From assembly GCF_003846175.1 (NCBI RefSeq), contig NZ_ML123045.1, positions 886,100 to 935,158 on the forward strand: a DNA stretch of 49,059 nt, written 5' to 3'. The translations under genes were made by a program, and so were the position numbers. The DNA is from Streptomyces sp. ADI95-17 (GTDB taxonomy: Bacteria > Actinomycetota > Actinomycetes > Streptomycetales > Streptomycetaceae). Within the stretch, counting starts at the first letter, position 1; each line of letters opens with the position of its first letter. This document shows positions 8,250-16,395 of this stretch, piece by piece. The notes under the pieces are model-generated. The model had not been told where the DNA came from and ran no database searches. It saw only the letters and a program-made list of their open reading frames with translations.

Positions 8250-9626
8250 ATGTCTGTCTTCACCGCTGCCGCCGACCAGTCGCTTTGTGCCCCTCTGCCG
8301 GTTCTGGGCAAGGATGTGACGGTTCCGCTGGTCACGGGCGGTGAGGTCAGCTACGCCGCGCTCGACTACGCCGCCAGCGCCCCCGCCCTCCAGCGGGTCT
8401 GGGACGACGTCGCCGCGTACGCCCCGTACTACGGCAGCGTCCACCGCGGGGCCGGATACCTCTCGCAGCTCTCCACGGACCTTTTCGAGAACAGCCGCGC
8501 CACCGTCGCGGAGTTCCTCGGCTGCCGCGCCGGTGACCAGGTGATCTTCACCCGCTCGACCACCGACTCGCTGAACCTGCTGGCCGCGGTGGTCCCGGCC
8601 GACTGCCAGGTCTTCGTCTACGAGACCGAGCACCACGCCTCGCTGCTGCCGTGGCGCGACGCCCGGGTGACCTACCTGAACGCCCCGCGCACCCCGGCCC
8701 AGGCCGTCGAGACGCTGGAGCGGGCGCTCGCGGAGCGCGACCCCTACGGCCCCGCGCTGGTCTGCGTCACCGGTGCCTCCAACGTCACCGGCGAGCTGTG
8801 GCCGGTGAAGGAGCTGGCCGCCGCCGCGCACGCGCACGGCGCCCGGATCGTGCTGGACGCCGCCCAGCTCGCCCCGCACCACCCCGTCGACATCGCCGAG
8901 CTGGACGTGGACTGGGTCGCCTTCTCCGGCCACAAGCTGTACGCACCGTTCGGCTCGGGCGTACTGGCCGGCCGGGCCGACTGGCTCCAGGCGGCCGAGC
9001 CCTACCTCGCGGGCGGTGGCGCCTCGCGCAAGGTCGCCCGTCGCACCGATGGCGGGGTGGACGTCGAGTGGCACTCCACCGCCGCCCGCCACGAGGCCGG
9101 TTCCCCCAACGTCATCGGCGTGTACTCCATCGCGGCCGCCTGCAAGGCGCTCACCGAGGCGGGCTTCGACAACCTGGTGGCCCGGGAGCAGCGCCTCGTC
9201 GCCGCGGTCCGCGCCGGCCTGGCCGAGGTCCCCGAGGTCAAGGTGCTCTCGCTGTTCGGCGACGACGCCCCGCGGGTCGGCGTCATCTCGTTCGTGGTGG
9301 AGGGCTGGAACAGCTCGCACTTCGCCGCCGCGCTCTCCGCCGAGTACGGCATCGGCGTCCGCGACGGACTGTTCTGCGCCCACCCGCTGGTCCGCACCCT
9401 GCTGGGCAGCGACCCGCAGGAGGTCGGCGAGTGCGGTGCGCCGGAGGCCGAGCCGGGCGAGCGCTCGCTCAACGCGATCCGGGTGAGCTTCGGCGCCGGT
9501 ACGCCGGACGAGCACATCGAGCGGTTCGTCCGCGCGGTCAAGGAACTGGTCAGCAAGGGCGCCCAGTGGAAGTACCGCACCGAGGACGGCCGCTGCGTCC
9601 CGGACCGGGGTGCGGCACAGCTCTGA
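8250..9626 (+). CDS. Class V aminotransferase (cysteine desulfurase-like)
   Basis: 458 residues, fold type I PLP enzyme. The PLP lysine is Lys229 in SGHKLYAPFGSG, and the upstream aspartate/glutamine motif is LDAAQLAPHHPVD. The pattern is that of the cysteine desulfurase/class V family; no assembly partner is adjacent, so the donor and acceptor are uncertain. Control by a SAM-IV riboswitch points to sulfur or methionine metabolism. The ATG at 8250 follows GGGAG (8239-8243); an in-frame ATG at 8217 would add MRFACLLREFA. The 380-bp leader upstream holds the trpD terminator, riboswitch, mini-ORF and hairpin described separately. Confidence 0.88.
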   Translation: MSVFTAAADQSLCAPLPVLGKDVTVPLVTGGEVSYAALDYAASAPALQRVWDDVAAYAPYYGSVHRGAGYLSQLSTDLFENSRATVAEFLGCRAGDQVIFTRSTTDSLNLLAAVVPADCQVFVYETEHHASLLPWRDARVTYLNAPRTPAQAVETLERALAERDPYGPALVCVTGASNVTGELWPVKELAAAAHAHGARIVLDAAQLAPHHPVDIAELDVDWVAFSGHKLYAPFGSGVLAGRADWLQAAEPYLAGGGASRKVARRTDGGVDVEWHSTAARHEAGSPNVIGVYSIAAACKALTEAGFDNLVAREQRLVAAVRAGLAEVPEVKVLSLFGDDAPRVGVISFVVEGWNSSHFAAALSAEYGIGVRDGLFCAHPLVRTLLGSDPQEVGECGAPEAEPGERSLNAIRVSFGAGTPDEHIERFVRAVKELVSKGAQWKYRTEDGRCVPDRGAAQL

Positions 9627-9633
9627 CGGCGGA

Positions 9634-9689
9634 CAGCACTTCGGCGGGGGACGGGCGGCCTTGTGGGCCCGTCCCCCGCCGAAGTGCTG
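9634..9689. terminator. Bidirectional terminator between convergent genes
   Basis: A perfect 23-bp inverted repeat (9634-9656 with 9667-9689) around a ten-base loop. It serves the aminotransferase from the left and the AsnC-type gene from the right. Confidence 0.93.
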
Positions 9690-9710
9690 CGGGGGTGGTG
9701 AGGTGCGTAC

Positions 9711-9992
9711 CTACGCGTCGAGGCCGATGGCGAAGGCGGCCTCCAGGTCGTGCTGGGAGTAGGTACGGAACGCCACATGGGTGTCGGTGGCCTCGACGCC
9801 GGGGATCTTGCTGATCCGGCCGGGGATGACATCGGCGAGATCGTCGTGCTTGGGCACCCGGACCATGGCGATCAGGTCGTACGTACCGGTGACCGAGAAG
9901 ACCTCGCTGACACTGTCCAGCGCGGCGATGGCCTCGGCGATCTCGGGAATCCGGTCCACGCTGGTTTTGATGAGCACGATCGCGGTGATCAC
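9711..9992 (-). CDS. Stand-alone AsnC/Lrp ligand-binding (RAM) domain protein
   Basis: 93 residues containing only the alpha-beta RAM domain of Lrp/AsnC regulators, with no helix-turn-helix. The sequence runs from the first strand (AIVLIKTS) through VTGTYDLIAMVRV to a final helix. Such proteins form oligomers that bind amino acids and may modulate full-length Lrp proteins or other partners. The GTG start overlaps the rhomboid stop (GTGA), with GAGGG upstream, so the two genes are translationally coupled. The functional link between them is unknown. Confidence 0.88.
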   Translation of the reverse strand: MITAIVLIKTSVDRIPEIAEAIAALDSVSEVFSVTGTYDLIAMVRVPKHDDLADVIPGRISKIPGVEATDTHVAFRTYSQHDLEAAFAIGLDA

Positions 9993-10741
9993 GGCTGGCT
10001 TTCTCCCTCGGTGGCCGTGGCTGGTCCCTTCACTCTATCCGTACGCCGGTAACGCCCCCAGGCGTAGAGAAAGCCGAGGGCGAAGCCCACCACATGGGCC
10101 AGATAGGCCACGCCCGGCCCCCCGCTGCCCGCGCCCTGGACGGCCAGCCACTGGAGGGCGAACCAGAAGACCAGCACGATCCAGGCGGGGAAGCGCAGCG
10201 GCAGGAAGAAGAGGAACGGGAACAGGCTGGTGACCCGGGCCCTGGGGAACAGATACAGGAACGCCCCGAGCACCGCCGAGATCGCCCCCGAGGCCCCCAC
10301 CAGCGTCTGGTCGGACGTGGCGTGCGCGGCCGCGTAGGCCACCAGCGCGAGGTAGCCGGAGATCACGTAGAAGAAGGTGAACCCGACCCGGCCCATGCGC
10401 TCCTCGGTCATCGCCCCGAACACGTACAGGAAGAGCACGTTGCCGAGCAGATGCAGCCAGCTGCCGTGCACGAACAGGGCGGTGAGCGGGGTGAGCAGGG
10501 CGTGCGCGGAGCCGCCCCACAGCTCGCTGGGGATCACGCCCCAGCGTTCGAAGTACCCGGCCTGGGCGGCGAGCAGGGCGTCGGCGGTGCCGGGGACCGG
10601 ATTGAAGCCGGACAGCGGGCTGATCACGAAGACCAGGGAGCAGACCGCGATCAGGGCATGGGTCACCAGTGGGCCGCCGGAGGTGACCGTCCGTAGCAGC
10701 CCGCCGGTCAGCCTGCCGGTCACAGCTCGCCGATCGATCAT
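9989..10741 (-). CDS. Rhomboid-family intramembrane serine protease
   Basis: 250 residues with six hydrophobic helices. Catalytic residues are Ser151 in GASGA and His216 in AHVVGF; the oxyanion-side Asn101 lies in HLLGNVLFLYVFG. Rhomboids cleave single-pass membrane proteins within or near the bilayer. The ATG at 10741 has no SD but lies six bases after a CATGCT hexamer on the same strand, so leaderless expression is possible. It is divergent from the zinc-ribbon gene and coupled to the AsnC-type gene downstream. The substrate is unknown. Confidence 0.92.
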   Translation of the reverse strand: MIDRRAVTGRLTGGLLRTVTSGGPLVTHALIAVCSLVFVISPLSGFNPVPGTADALLAAQAGYFERWGVIPSELWGGSAHALLTPLTALFVHGSWLHLLGNVLFLYVFGAMTEERMGRVGFTFFYVISGYLALVAYAAAHATSDQTLVGASGAISAVLGAFLYLFPRARVTSLFPFLFFLPLRFPAWIVLVFWFALQWLAVQGAGSGGPGVAYLAHVVGFALGFLYAWGRYRRTDRVKGPATATEGESQP

Positions 10742-10904
10742 GAACAGAGCATGACGCAAGCGGAGGGAACGGGACAGACCGCCTCGCCGTGTCGGGGGGA
10801 CACGACGAGGCCGTAGGGTTACAGCAGGACATCCGCAGTTCGACGGCGCACCGCGAGATCCTTGAAGCAAGGCAGCACGAGGCTCGACGAAAGAGGACGC
10901 AACG

Positions 10905-11147
10905 ATGACGACGGTTCCCCAGCCGACCGACGGGACTCGCTGGCGCTGCACGCTCTGCGGAAATCTCACGCGCTTCGACGTGACCCGCTCCTCGAAGGTC
11001 GTCGAATACGTCCATCTCGACCTGGCCGGTGAGTCCAGCGTCGAGGAACGTGAGGTGGTCAGTGAGACCATCGAGTCGGTGCGCTGCCGTTGGTGCAACG
11101 CGGTGGACCAGATCGAACTGGTGGACAGGCCGGGTGCCGACTCCTGA
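10905..11147 (+). CDS. Small zinc-ribbon-like protein
   Basis: 80 residues with two CxxC pairs, CTLC near residue 15 and CRWC near residue 61, spaced as in a zinc ribbon that would bind one Zn. The middle is acidic. A GAGGA Shine-Dalgarno sequence precedes the ATG. It lies 33 bp upstream of the NYN-domain gene on the same strand, so the two are probably co-transcribed, suggesting a nucleic-acid role. I do not recognise a named family. Confidence 0.75.
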   Translation: MTTVPQPTDGTRWRCTLCGNLTRFDVTRSSKVVEYVHLDLAGESSVEEREVVSETIESVRCRWCNAVDQIELVDRPGADS

Positions 11148-11180
11148 CGGAGCCGCGCCCACAGACATTTGGGGTGACGG

Positions 11181-12545
11181 ATGGTGGAGCAGCCCGCTAG
11201 CGGCGCCGAGTCGGCCGGGGCGGCCGACGACGCCGTCGAGGCGCTCGACCGCCCGCTGCCCGAAGGCGTACGGCGGCGGGTCGTCGCGCTGGTCTCGGAC
11301 GCGTTCGGCGGCCTGACGGTCACCGAACTCCCGGCCCAGCTGCGGCAGTACGCCCGCTTCACCCCGACCCGGCGGGCCAAGTTCGCCGGGAACGCGATGG
11401 CTGCCGCCCTGGAGAGCGACTCGCTGTTCCGGCAGCGCATCGGCGAGCGGCTCAAGGAGGGCCAGCCGGAGCTGGCCGGTGCCCTGGAGGCCGGGGCGCC
11501 GCCGGCCGCCGCCGACCCCGTCGACGTGGCCGCCGCGGCCTATGTGCTGCGCCCGGCGGGCTGGGTCAAGCTGGTCGCCGCCGCCGGCGAGGAGGTCCAG
11601 CGCGCGGACGCCGAGCGCGCCGACGAGGAGAGCCGCCGCGAGCTGGAGCGGCTGCGCGAGGAGCTGGTCCGGGCCCGCTCCCAGACGAAGGCCGAGACGG
11701 AGCGGCTGCGCGTCGAGCTGGACGCGGCCCGCAAGGAGGCGGAGTCCCTCCAGCGCAAGCTGCGCAGCGCCGTCAACGAGGTCAAGCGCGGCGAGGCCGC
11801 GCTGCGCCGCAGCCGCGCCGAGACCGACACCGTACGGTCCGAGGCGGCCGCCCAGGTCTCCGCGGCCGAGAGCGAGAGCCGTCGGCTCAAGGCGCGGCTC
11901 GGCGAGGCCGAGGCGTCCGTGGAGGCGGGCCGCCGGGCCGCCAGGGAGGGCCGCTCGGTCGAGGACATGCGGCTGCGGCTGCTTCTGGACACGGTGCTCG
12001 ACGCGGCGAGCGGGCTCCGCCGCGAACTGGCCCTGCCGCCCTCCTCGATGCGCCCGGCGGACAGCGTCGACGCGGTCGAGCCGGGCCGGATGTCGCCCAA
12101 GGACATTGCCGCCAGGGCCCTTTCGGAGACCGACCCGGCCCTGCTCGACCAGCTGCTCGCGCTGCCGCAGGCGCATCTGATCATCGACGGCTACAACGTC
12201 ACCAAGACCGGCTATCCGCAGCTGCCGCTGGAGAAGCAGCGGTTGCGGCTGCTGGGCGGGCTCTCGATGCTCGCCGCGCAGACCGGCGCGGAGGTGACCT
12301 GTGTCTTCGACGGGGCCGAGCTGGCGGCCCCGGTGCTGCTGGCGCCGCCGCGCGGGGTCCGGGTGCTGTTCAGCAAGCCCGGGGTGACCGCCGACGAGCT
12401 CATCCGTCAGCTGGCGCGCGCCGAACCTCCGGGCAGGCCGGTCGTGGTGGTCTCCACCGACCGTGAAGTCGCCGACGGAGTGGCGAAGGCGGGCGCCAGG
12501 CCCGTTGCGTCCGTCTTGCTCCTGAAGCGTCTTTCGCGCGTCTAG
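11181..12545 (+). CDS. Coiled-coil protein with C-terminal NYN (YacP-like PIN-fold) domain
   Basis: 454 residues. The N-terminal 130 residues are predicted globular-helical, residues 135-275 form a long Arg/Glu/Ala-rich coiled coil, and the C-terminal third (about 330-454) is a NYN domain: it begins HLIIDGYNVTKTG, has the second acidic motif VTCVFDGAEL and the third VVVSTDREVADGV. The acidic residues in these strands are those that bind metal in NYN/PIN nucleases such as YacP/Rae1. It is likely an RNA endonuclease or RNA-binding factor. It pairs with the zinc-ribbon gene upstream. The substrate is not known. Confidence 0.85.
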   Translation: MVEQPASGAESAGAADDAVEALDRPLPEGVRRRVVALVSDAFGGLTVTELPAQLRQYARFTPTRRAKFAGNAMAAALESDSLFRQRIGERLKEGQPELAGALEAGAPPAAADPVDVAAAAYVLRPAGWVKLVAAAGEEVQRADAERADEESRRELERLREELVRARSQTKAETERLRVELDAARKEAESLQRKLRSAVNEVKRGEAALRRSRAETDTVRSEAAAQVSAAESESRRLKARLGEAEASVEAGRRAAREGRSVEDMRLRLLLDTVLDAASGLRRELALPPSSMRPADSVDAVEPGRMSPKDIAARALSETDPALLDQLLALPQAHLIIDGYNVTKTGYPQLPLEKQRLRLLGGLSMLAAQTGAEVTCVFDGAELAAPVLLAPPRGVRVLFSKPGVTADELIRQLARAEPPGRPVVVVSTDREVADGVAKAGARPVASVLLLKRLSRV

Positions 12546-12659
12546 CGGCACTTGCCGGTTCTCGGTGGAAATCGGGGAACGGACCGTCAGGTCACCGCTA
12601 CACCCCGTGCGTCGTGGGTAAAGAAGTGCGGTCCGTGACGAGATTTTTCCGGTGAGGAT

Positions 12660-12689
12660 TTGAACTGATCACAAGATGGTCACTAGGGT
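12660..12689 (+). promoter_or_regulatory. Candidate sigma-HrdB-type promoter for the NlpC/P60 leader
   Basis: TTGAAC (12660-12665) and TAGGGT (12684-12689) are separated by 18 bp, a good vegetative promoter match. Transcription from about 12696 would give a leader of about 134 nt. Confidence 0.45.
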
Positions 12690-12720
12690 CAGGCCTCGAA
12701 CCTTCGCACGGTTGATCACC

Positions 12721-12820
12721 CATCCGGGGTGACGGTGAAGGCACCGCCGAGTCCGTGACATGCACGGAGCCGGGGATTCGCGTCCCCCACAGCCCGGTAG
12801 GCGGCTCGAGGAAGAAGGAG
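12721..12820 (+). promoter_or_regulatory. Structured 5' leader RNA upstream of NlpC/P60 gene (NLPC-P60 motif or divergent ydaO)
   Basis: Three hairpins can be drawn: CGGTG/CACCG (12733-12737/12742-12746), TCCGTG/CACGGA (12752-12757/12763-12768) and GGGGA/TCCCC (12772-12776/12783-12787). The last is enclosed by GAGCC/GGCTC pairing with 12803-12807. CAGC..CGGTAGGCG near 12790-12803 recalls the 3' core of ydaO c-di-AMP riboswitches, but the intervening ydaO sequence is missing. A structured NLPC-P60 RNA motif has been predicted in Streptomyces ahead of such genes and fits better. The ligand is unknown. Confidence 0.55.
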
Positions 12821-12829
12821 CTCGCCTCC

Positions 12830-13858
12830 GTGGCGTCCCACCGTCGTCCCAAGCAGCCGAGCCGCGCTCGTGTGACCGTGCTCACCGCAACCGCCGCCGC
12901 AGCCGTCGCCCTGACCTCCCAGGCGGCCCACGCCGACCCGAAGCCCTCCAAGGGCGAGGTCAAGACCGAGGTCGAGAAGCTCAGTCACGAGGCCGGCGAG
13001 GCCAACGAGCGGTACTACGGCGCCAAGGAGAAGCAGGAGAAGCTGCAGAAGGAAGTCAGCGCGCTGCAGGACAAGGTGGCCCGCGGTCAGCAGGAGATCA
13101 ACACGCTCCGCAACGGCCTCGGTTCGCTCGCCGCCGCTCAGTACCGCTCCGGTGGAATCGACCCGTCGGTGCAGCTCTTCCTCTCGTCCAACCCGGACAC
13201 CTTCCTCGACGAGGCATCGGCCCTCGACCAGCTGACGGCCAAGCAGACCGAGACCCTGGGGAAGATCCAGGAGAAGCAGCGGGTCCTCGCGCAGCAGCGC
13301 AAGGAGGCCCAGGACAAGCTCGGTGACCTCGCGGACGTACGCAAGACGCTCGGCGAGAAGAAGAAGGAACTCCAGACCAAGCTGGGCAAGGCGCAGCGCC
13401 TGCTCAACTCGATGACCGCCGCCGAGCGCACGAAGATGCGCGAGGACCAGCAGCGCGCCAGCCGCTCCGCGGGCGACCGGGTCGAGCTGGGCAACGAGGC
13501 CCCCGCCTCCGCCCGGGGCGCCGCCGCCCTGAACGCCGCCAAGACCCAGGTGGGCAAGCCGTACGGCCGCGGCGGCACCGGCCCCGGCTCCTTCGACTGC
13601 TCCGGGCTGACCCAGTGGGCCTACGGCCAGGCCAACGTCCAGATCTCCCGGGTCACTTACACCCAGATCAACGACGGTGTCCGCATCGGGCGCAGCGCGC
13701 TGAAGCCGGGCGACCTGGTCTTCTTCAACAACACCTCGCACGTGGGGCTCTACGCGGGCAACAACACCCTCTTGCACGCCCCGTACCCGGGCACGTTCGT
13801 CCGCTTCGAGTCGATGGACACCATCGGCAGCTTCCAGTTCGGTGTGCGCGTCGGCTGA
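12830..13858 (+). CDS. Secreted NlpC/P60 peptidoglycan hydrolase (coiled coil plus C40 domain)
   Basis: 342 residues. The start is the GTG at 12830 after GAAGGAG, giving VASHRRPKQPS and a signal peptide ending near AHADP (about residue 37). A long coiled coil at about 45-215 is followed by an NlpC/P60 domain at about 225-342. The nucleophile is Cys in FDCSGLTQWAY and the histidine is in NTSHVGLYAG. This RipA/CwlO-like architecture cleaves D-Glu/meso-Dap-type stem-peptide bonds. An in-frame ATG at 12755 lies inside the structured leader and is rejected. It is followed by a terminator and a paralogue. Confidence 0.93.
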   Translation: MASHRRPKQPSRARVTVLTATAAAAVALTSQAAHADPKPSKGEVKTEVEKLSHEAGEANERYYGAKEKQEKLQKEVSALQDKVARGQQEINTLRNGLGSLAAAQYRSGGIDPSVQLFLSSNPDTFLDEASALDQLTAKQTETLGKIQEKQRVLAQQRKEAQDKLGDLADVRKTLGEKKKELQTKLGKAQRLLNSMTAAERTKMREDQQRASRSAGDRVELGNEAPASARGAAALNAAKTQVGKPYGRGGTGPGSFDCSGLTQWAYGQANVQISRVTYTQINDGVRIGRSALKPGDLVFFNNTSHVGLYAGNNTLLHAPYPGTFVRFESMDTIGSFQFGVRVG

Positions 13859-13900
13859 CGACGCCCGAACGGGCGAATTCCCGCGCCCGTACAGACCGTC

Positions 13901-13935
13901 CGCCCCGCCGGAGACCACAGGTCACCGGCGGGGCG
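13901..13935 (+). terminator. Terminator between the two NlpC/P60 genes
   Basis: A perfect 11-bp stem (13901-13911 with 13925-13935), a 13-base loop, then a short T-containing stretch. It indicates that the paralogues are transcribed separately. Confidence 0.85.
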
Positions 13936-14095
13936 CCGTCGTTTCCGCCGCCCCTTCGTCCGGCGTGGCCGTTCGTCGCTCCGTGATCGCCCGACTACTG
14001 TCTGCCTGCTGTGCAGCTCCCGGTCGTCGGTCCGCCCGCCCCGGGCGGCAGGGGCTGCGCGCGTCTGCGTACAGCGGAAGGGAGTGCGGCGTCCT

Positions 14096-15127
14096 GTGGT
14101 GTCCCATCGCCGTTCCACACAGTCCGGCCTCAATCTGAGCGTCCGGGCCACCGTTCTGTCCGCCGCGGCGGCGACCGCGGCCGCCACCCTCGGCGCGGCC
14201 ACCGCGAACGCCGACCCGCAGGACGCGCCCAGGACCGCCAAGGCCCGCATCGACCGGCTGTACACCGAGGCGGAGCGGGCCACCGAGCAGTACAACGAGG
14301 CCGGTGAGAACATCGGCCGGCTGCGCGGCGAGGTCGACCGGGCCCAGGACCGGGCGGCCCGCGGCCAGGAACAGGTCAACCGGATGCGTACGGTGCTCGG
14401 TTCGGCGGCGAGCGCGCAGTACCGCTCCGGCGGCATCGACCCCTCGCTCGCCCTGCTGCTCTCCTCCGACCCGGACAGCTATCTCGACCGGGCCGCCGCG
14501 CTGGAGCGCCTGACCGGCCTTCAGGCCGCCGAGCTGCGGGAACTCCAGCAGGTCCAGCGAGGGCTGACGCAGACCCGGGCGGAGGCGGCCCGCGCACTGG
14601 CCGAGCTGGAGCGCAGCCGGGCGGACGCCACCCGCCACAAACGGACCGTCGAGCGCAAGCTCACCGAGGCCAGGAAGCTGCTGCACGCCCTGCCCGGCGC
14701 CGACCGGGCGGAGTTCGAGCGGGCCTCACGCTCCGGCCGGGACGCCGGCTACCCGGCGACGGCCGACGTGCCGGCCGGCTCCGCGCGGGCGGCGGCCGCC
14801 GTCATGGCGGTCCGGCAGGCGCTCGGCCGCCCGTACATCTGGGGGGCCAACGGACCGGCCGGATTCGACTGCTCCGGGCTGATGCAGTGGGCGTACGCCC
14901 AGGCCGGGGTCAGCCTGCCCCGCACCTCGCAGGCCCAGCGGTACGCCGGACACATGGTGCCGCTCTCCGCGGCCCGCCCCGGCGACCTGGTCGTCTACCG
15001 GGCGGACGCGAGCCATGTGGCGATGTACGTCGGCAACGGACAGGTGATCCACGCCCCGTACCCCGGCGCTCCGGTGCGCTACGACCCCGTCGGCATGATG
15101 CCCGTCTCGTCGGTGACCCGCGTCTGA
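14096..15127 (+). CDS. Second NlpC/P60 peptidoglycan hydrolase, paralogue of the preceding gene
   Basis: About 343 residues. It matches its neighbour throughout: signal peptide, coiled coil with the shared block AQYRSGGIDPS and the following SS(N/D)PD, and a C-terminal C40 domain with the nucleophile in FDCSGLMQWAY and histidine in DASHVAMYVG. GTG at 14096 aligns with the VASHRR start of the paralogue and has AAGGGA 12 bases upstream; GTG at 14084 or 14099 are alternatives. Unlike the first copy it has no leader RNA that I can see, only a GC-rich hairpin-prone 5' region. A tandem duplication with divergent regulation. Confidence 0.92.
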   Translation: MVSHRRSTQSGLNLSVRATVLSAAAATAAATLGAATANADPQDAPRTAKARIDRLYTEAERATEQYNEAGENIGRLRGEVDRAQDRAARGQEQVNRMRTVLGSAASAQYRSGGIDPSLALLLSSDPDSYLDRAAALERLTGLQAAELRELQQVQRGLTQTRAEAARALAELERSRADATRHKRTVERKLTEARKLLHALPGADRAEFERASRSGRDAGYPATADVPAGSARAAAAVMAVRQALGRPYIWGANGPAGFDCSGLMQWAYAQAGVSLPRTSQAQRYAGHMVPLSAARPGDLVVYRADASHVAMYVGNGQVIHAPYPGAPVRYDPVGMMPVSSVTRV

Positions 15128-15130
15128 CCG

Positions 15131-15136
15131 TACCCT
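15131..15136 (+). promoter_or_regulatory. Candidate -10 element for a leaderless transcript
   Basis: TACCCT ends seven bases before the GTG at 15144; it begins three bases after the stop of the upstream gene. No SD. Confidence 0.35.
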
Positions 15137-15143
15137 CGATCGG

Positions 15144-16382
15144 GTGATGCAGCGGCGGGGACGGAACGGCGGGCGACGGGCGGCGGGAGCACTGCTCGCG
15201 GGACTGCTGCTCGTCTCCGGCTGCGCGGCCCCCGACGACGGCGCCGCCCCCGGATCCACCACCCGGGCCGTCCGCGCCACGCTGGAGCGCCGGGCCGCCG
15301 CCGTGCTGGACCACGACACGGACGCCTACCTCGCCACCACGGATCCCGGGGCCACCGCGCTGCGCGCGGCCCAGCGCCGGGAGCTCGGCAACCTCGCCGA
15401 CGTACCGCTCGCCTCCTGGACGTACCGGCTGCGCGACGTGACCGCCGAGGGCACCGACCGGGCCACCGCCGACGTCGAGCTGCGCTACCGGATCAAGGAC
15501 TACGACGCGGCGCCGGTCACCGCGGACCGGGTGCTGGACCTGAAGCGGGACCGGGCGGCCGGCCGCTGGTACGTCGTGGGCGACCGGGCGGTCGGGGACG
15601 GTGTCCAGCTCTGGCAGCAGGGCGACGTCCGGGTGGTGCGCGGGAAACACAGCCTGGTGCTCGGCGTCGGCCGCACGGACCGGGAGCTGAACCGGATCGC
15701 CCGGACCGCGGACGGCGCGGTGCCCGCCGTCTCCGCCGCCTGGCCGGAACGCTGGGCGGGCCGCGTGGTGGTGCTCGTGCCGCGGACGGTGCGGGACATG
15801 GCGGGGCTGCTGGGGTCGACGGCCGCGGACTACCGGGGGATCGCCGCCGTCACCACCGGACGGACCGGCGGCACGGGCCGGGCCCCGGCGGACCGGGTGA
15901 TCGTCAACCCGCAGGCGTACGGCACGCTCGGCACCTTCGGGCAGCGGATCGTGCTCACCCACGAGACCACCCACGTCGCCACCCGCGCCCGCACCTCCGC
16001 CGCGACCCCGACCTGGCTCTCCGAGGGCTTCGCGGACTGGGCGGCCTACCGCCCCGAGGACCGCACCGCCGCACAGATCGCGCCCGGACTCGCGGACGCA
16101 GTCGCACGCGGCGAGCTGCCGGCCGGGCTCCCCACCGACGAGGACTTCGGCTTCGCGGGCGACCCGGCGCGCCTGGCGAGGGCGTACGAGGGCGGCTGGG
16201 CGGCCTGCGAGCTGATCGCCGACCACTGGGGCGAGGAGAAGCTGTTCGCCTTCTACCGGGCCGTCGGAGGGCACCGGGGACGGGACGGAGCGGTGGAGCA
16301 GGCCATGCACGAGGTGCTCGGCACGACTCCCGAGGACTTCACCGCGCTCTGGCGCGACCACCTGCGCACCACGCTCGGCTGA
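15144..16382 (+). CDS. Lipoprotein with gluzincin-type metallopeptidase (MA-like) domain
   Basis: 412 residues. The signal peptide ends in lipobox LVSGC (Cys near residue 27). The middle (about 40-190) is predicted alpha-beta and unassigned. The C-terminal part contains HETTH (third and fourth positions ET, with both histidines present) followed about 20 residues later by LSEGFADW, the glutamate helix of gluzincin metallopeptidases. The protein is therefore probably a membrane-anchored zinc peptidase; substrate unknown. It starts 16 bp after the second NlpC/P60 gene, possibly leaderless from GTG 15144 (ATG 15147 is the alternative). It is convergent with the mannosyltransferase. Confidence 0.82.
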   Translation: MMQRRGRNGGRRAAGALLAGLLLVSGCAAPDDGAAPGSTTRAVRATLERRAAAVLDHDTDAYLATTDPGATALRAAQRRELGNLADVPLASWTYRLRDVTAEGTDRATADVELRYRIKDYDAAPVTADRVLDLKRDRAAGRWYVVGDRAVGDGVQLWQQGDVRVVRGKHSLVLGVGRTDRELNRIARTADGAVPAVSAAWPERWAGRVVVLVPRTVRDMAGLLGSTAADYRGIAAVTTGRTGGTGRAPADRVIVNPQAYGTLGTFGQRIVLTHETTHVATRARTSAATPTWLSEGFADWAAYRPEDRTAAQIAPGLADAVARGELPAGLPTDEDFGFAGDPARLARAYEGGWAACELIADHWGEEKLFAFYRAVGGHRGRDGAVEQAMHEVLGTTPEDFTALWRDHLRTTLG

Positions 16383-16395
16383 GCAGACGCGCCAC

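Noticed and set aside
8217..8252. Upstream in-frame ATG of the aminotransferase as a cysteine-containing leader peptide
   Set aside because: It is in frame with the main gene without a stop, so it can only be an alternative start, not a separate leader peptide.
10035..12551. 838-codon minus-strand open frame across the rhomboid, zinc-ribbon and NYN genes
   Set aside because: Low-complexity Arg/Gly/Leu composition typical of a GC-rich antisense frame; the opposite strand holds well-supported genes with motifs.
12721..12820. Straight assignment of this leader as a ydaO (c-di-AMP) riboswitch
   Set aside because: The 3' core resembles ydaO, but about 80 nt of the conserved centre is missing and the GGGGTGA block lies on the wrong side; kept only as an alternative.
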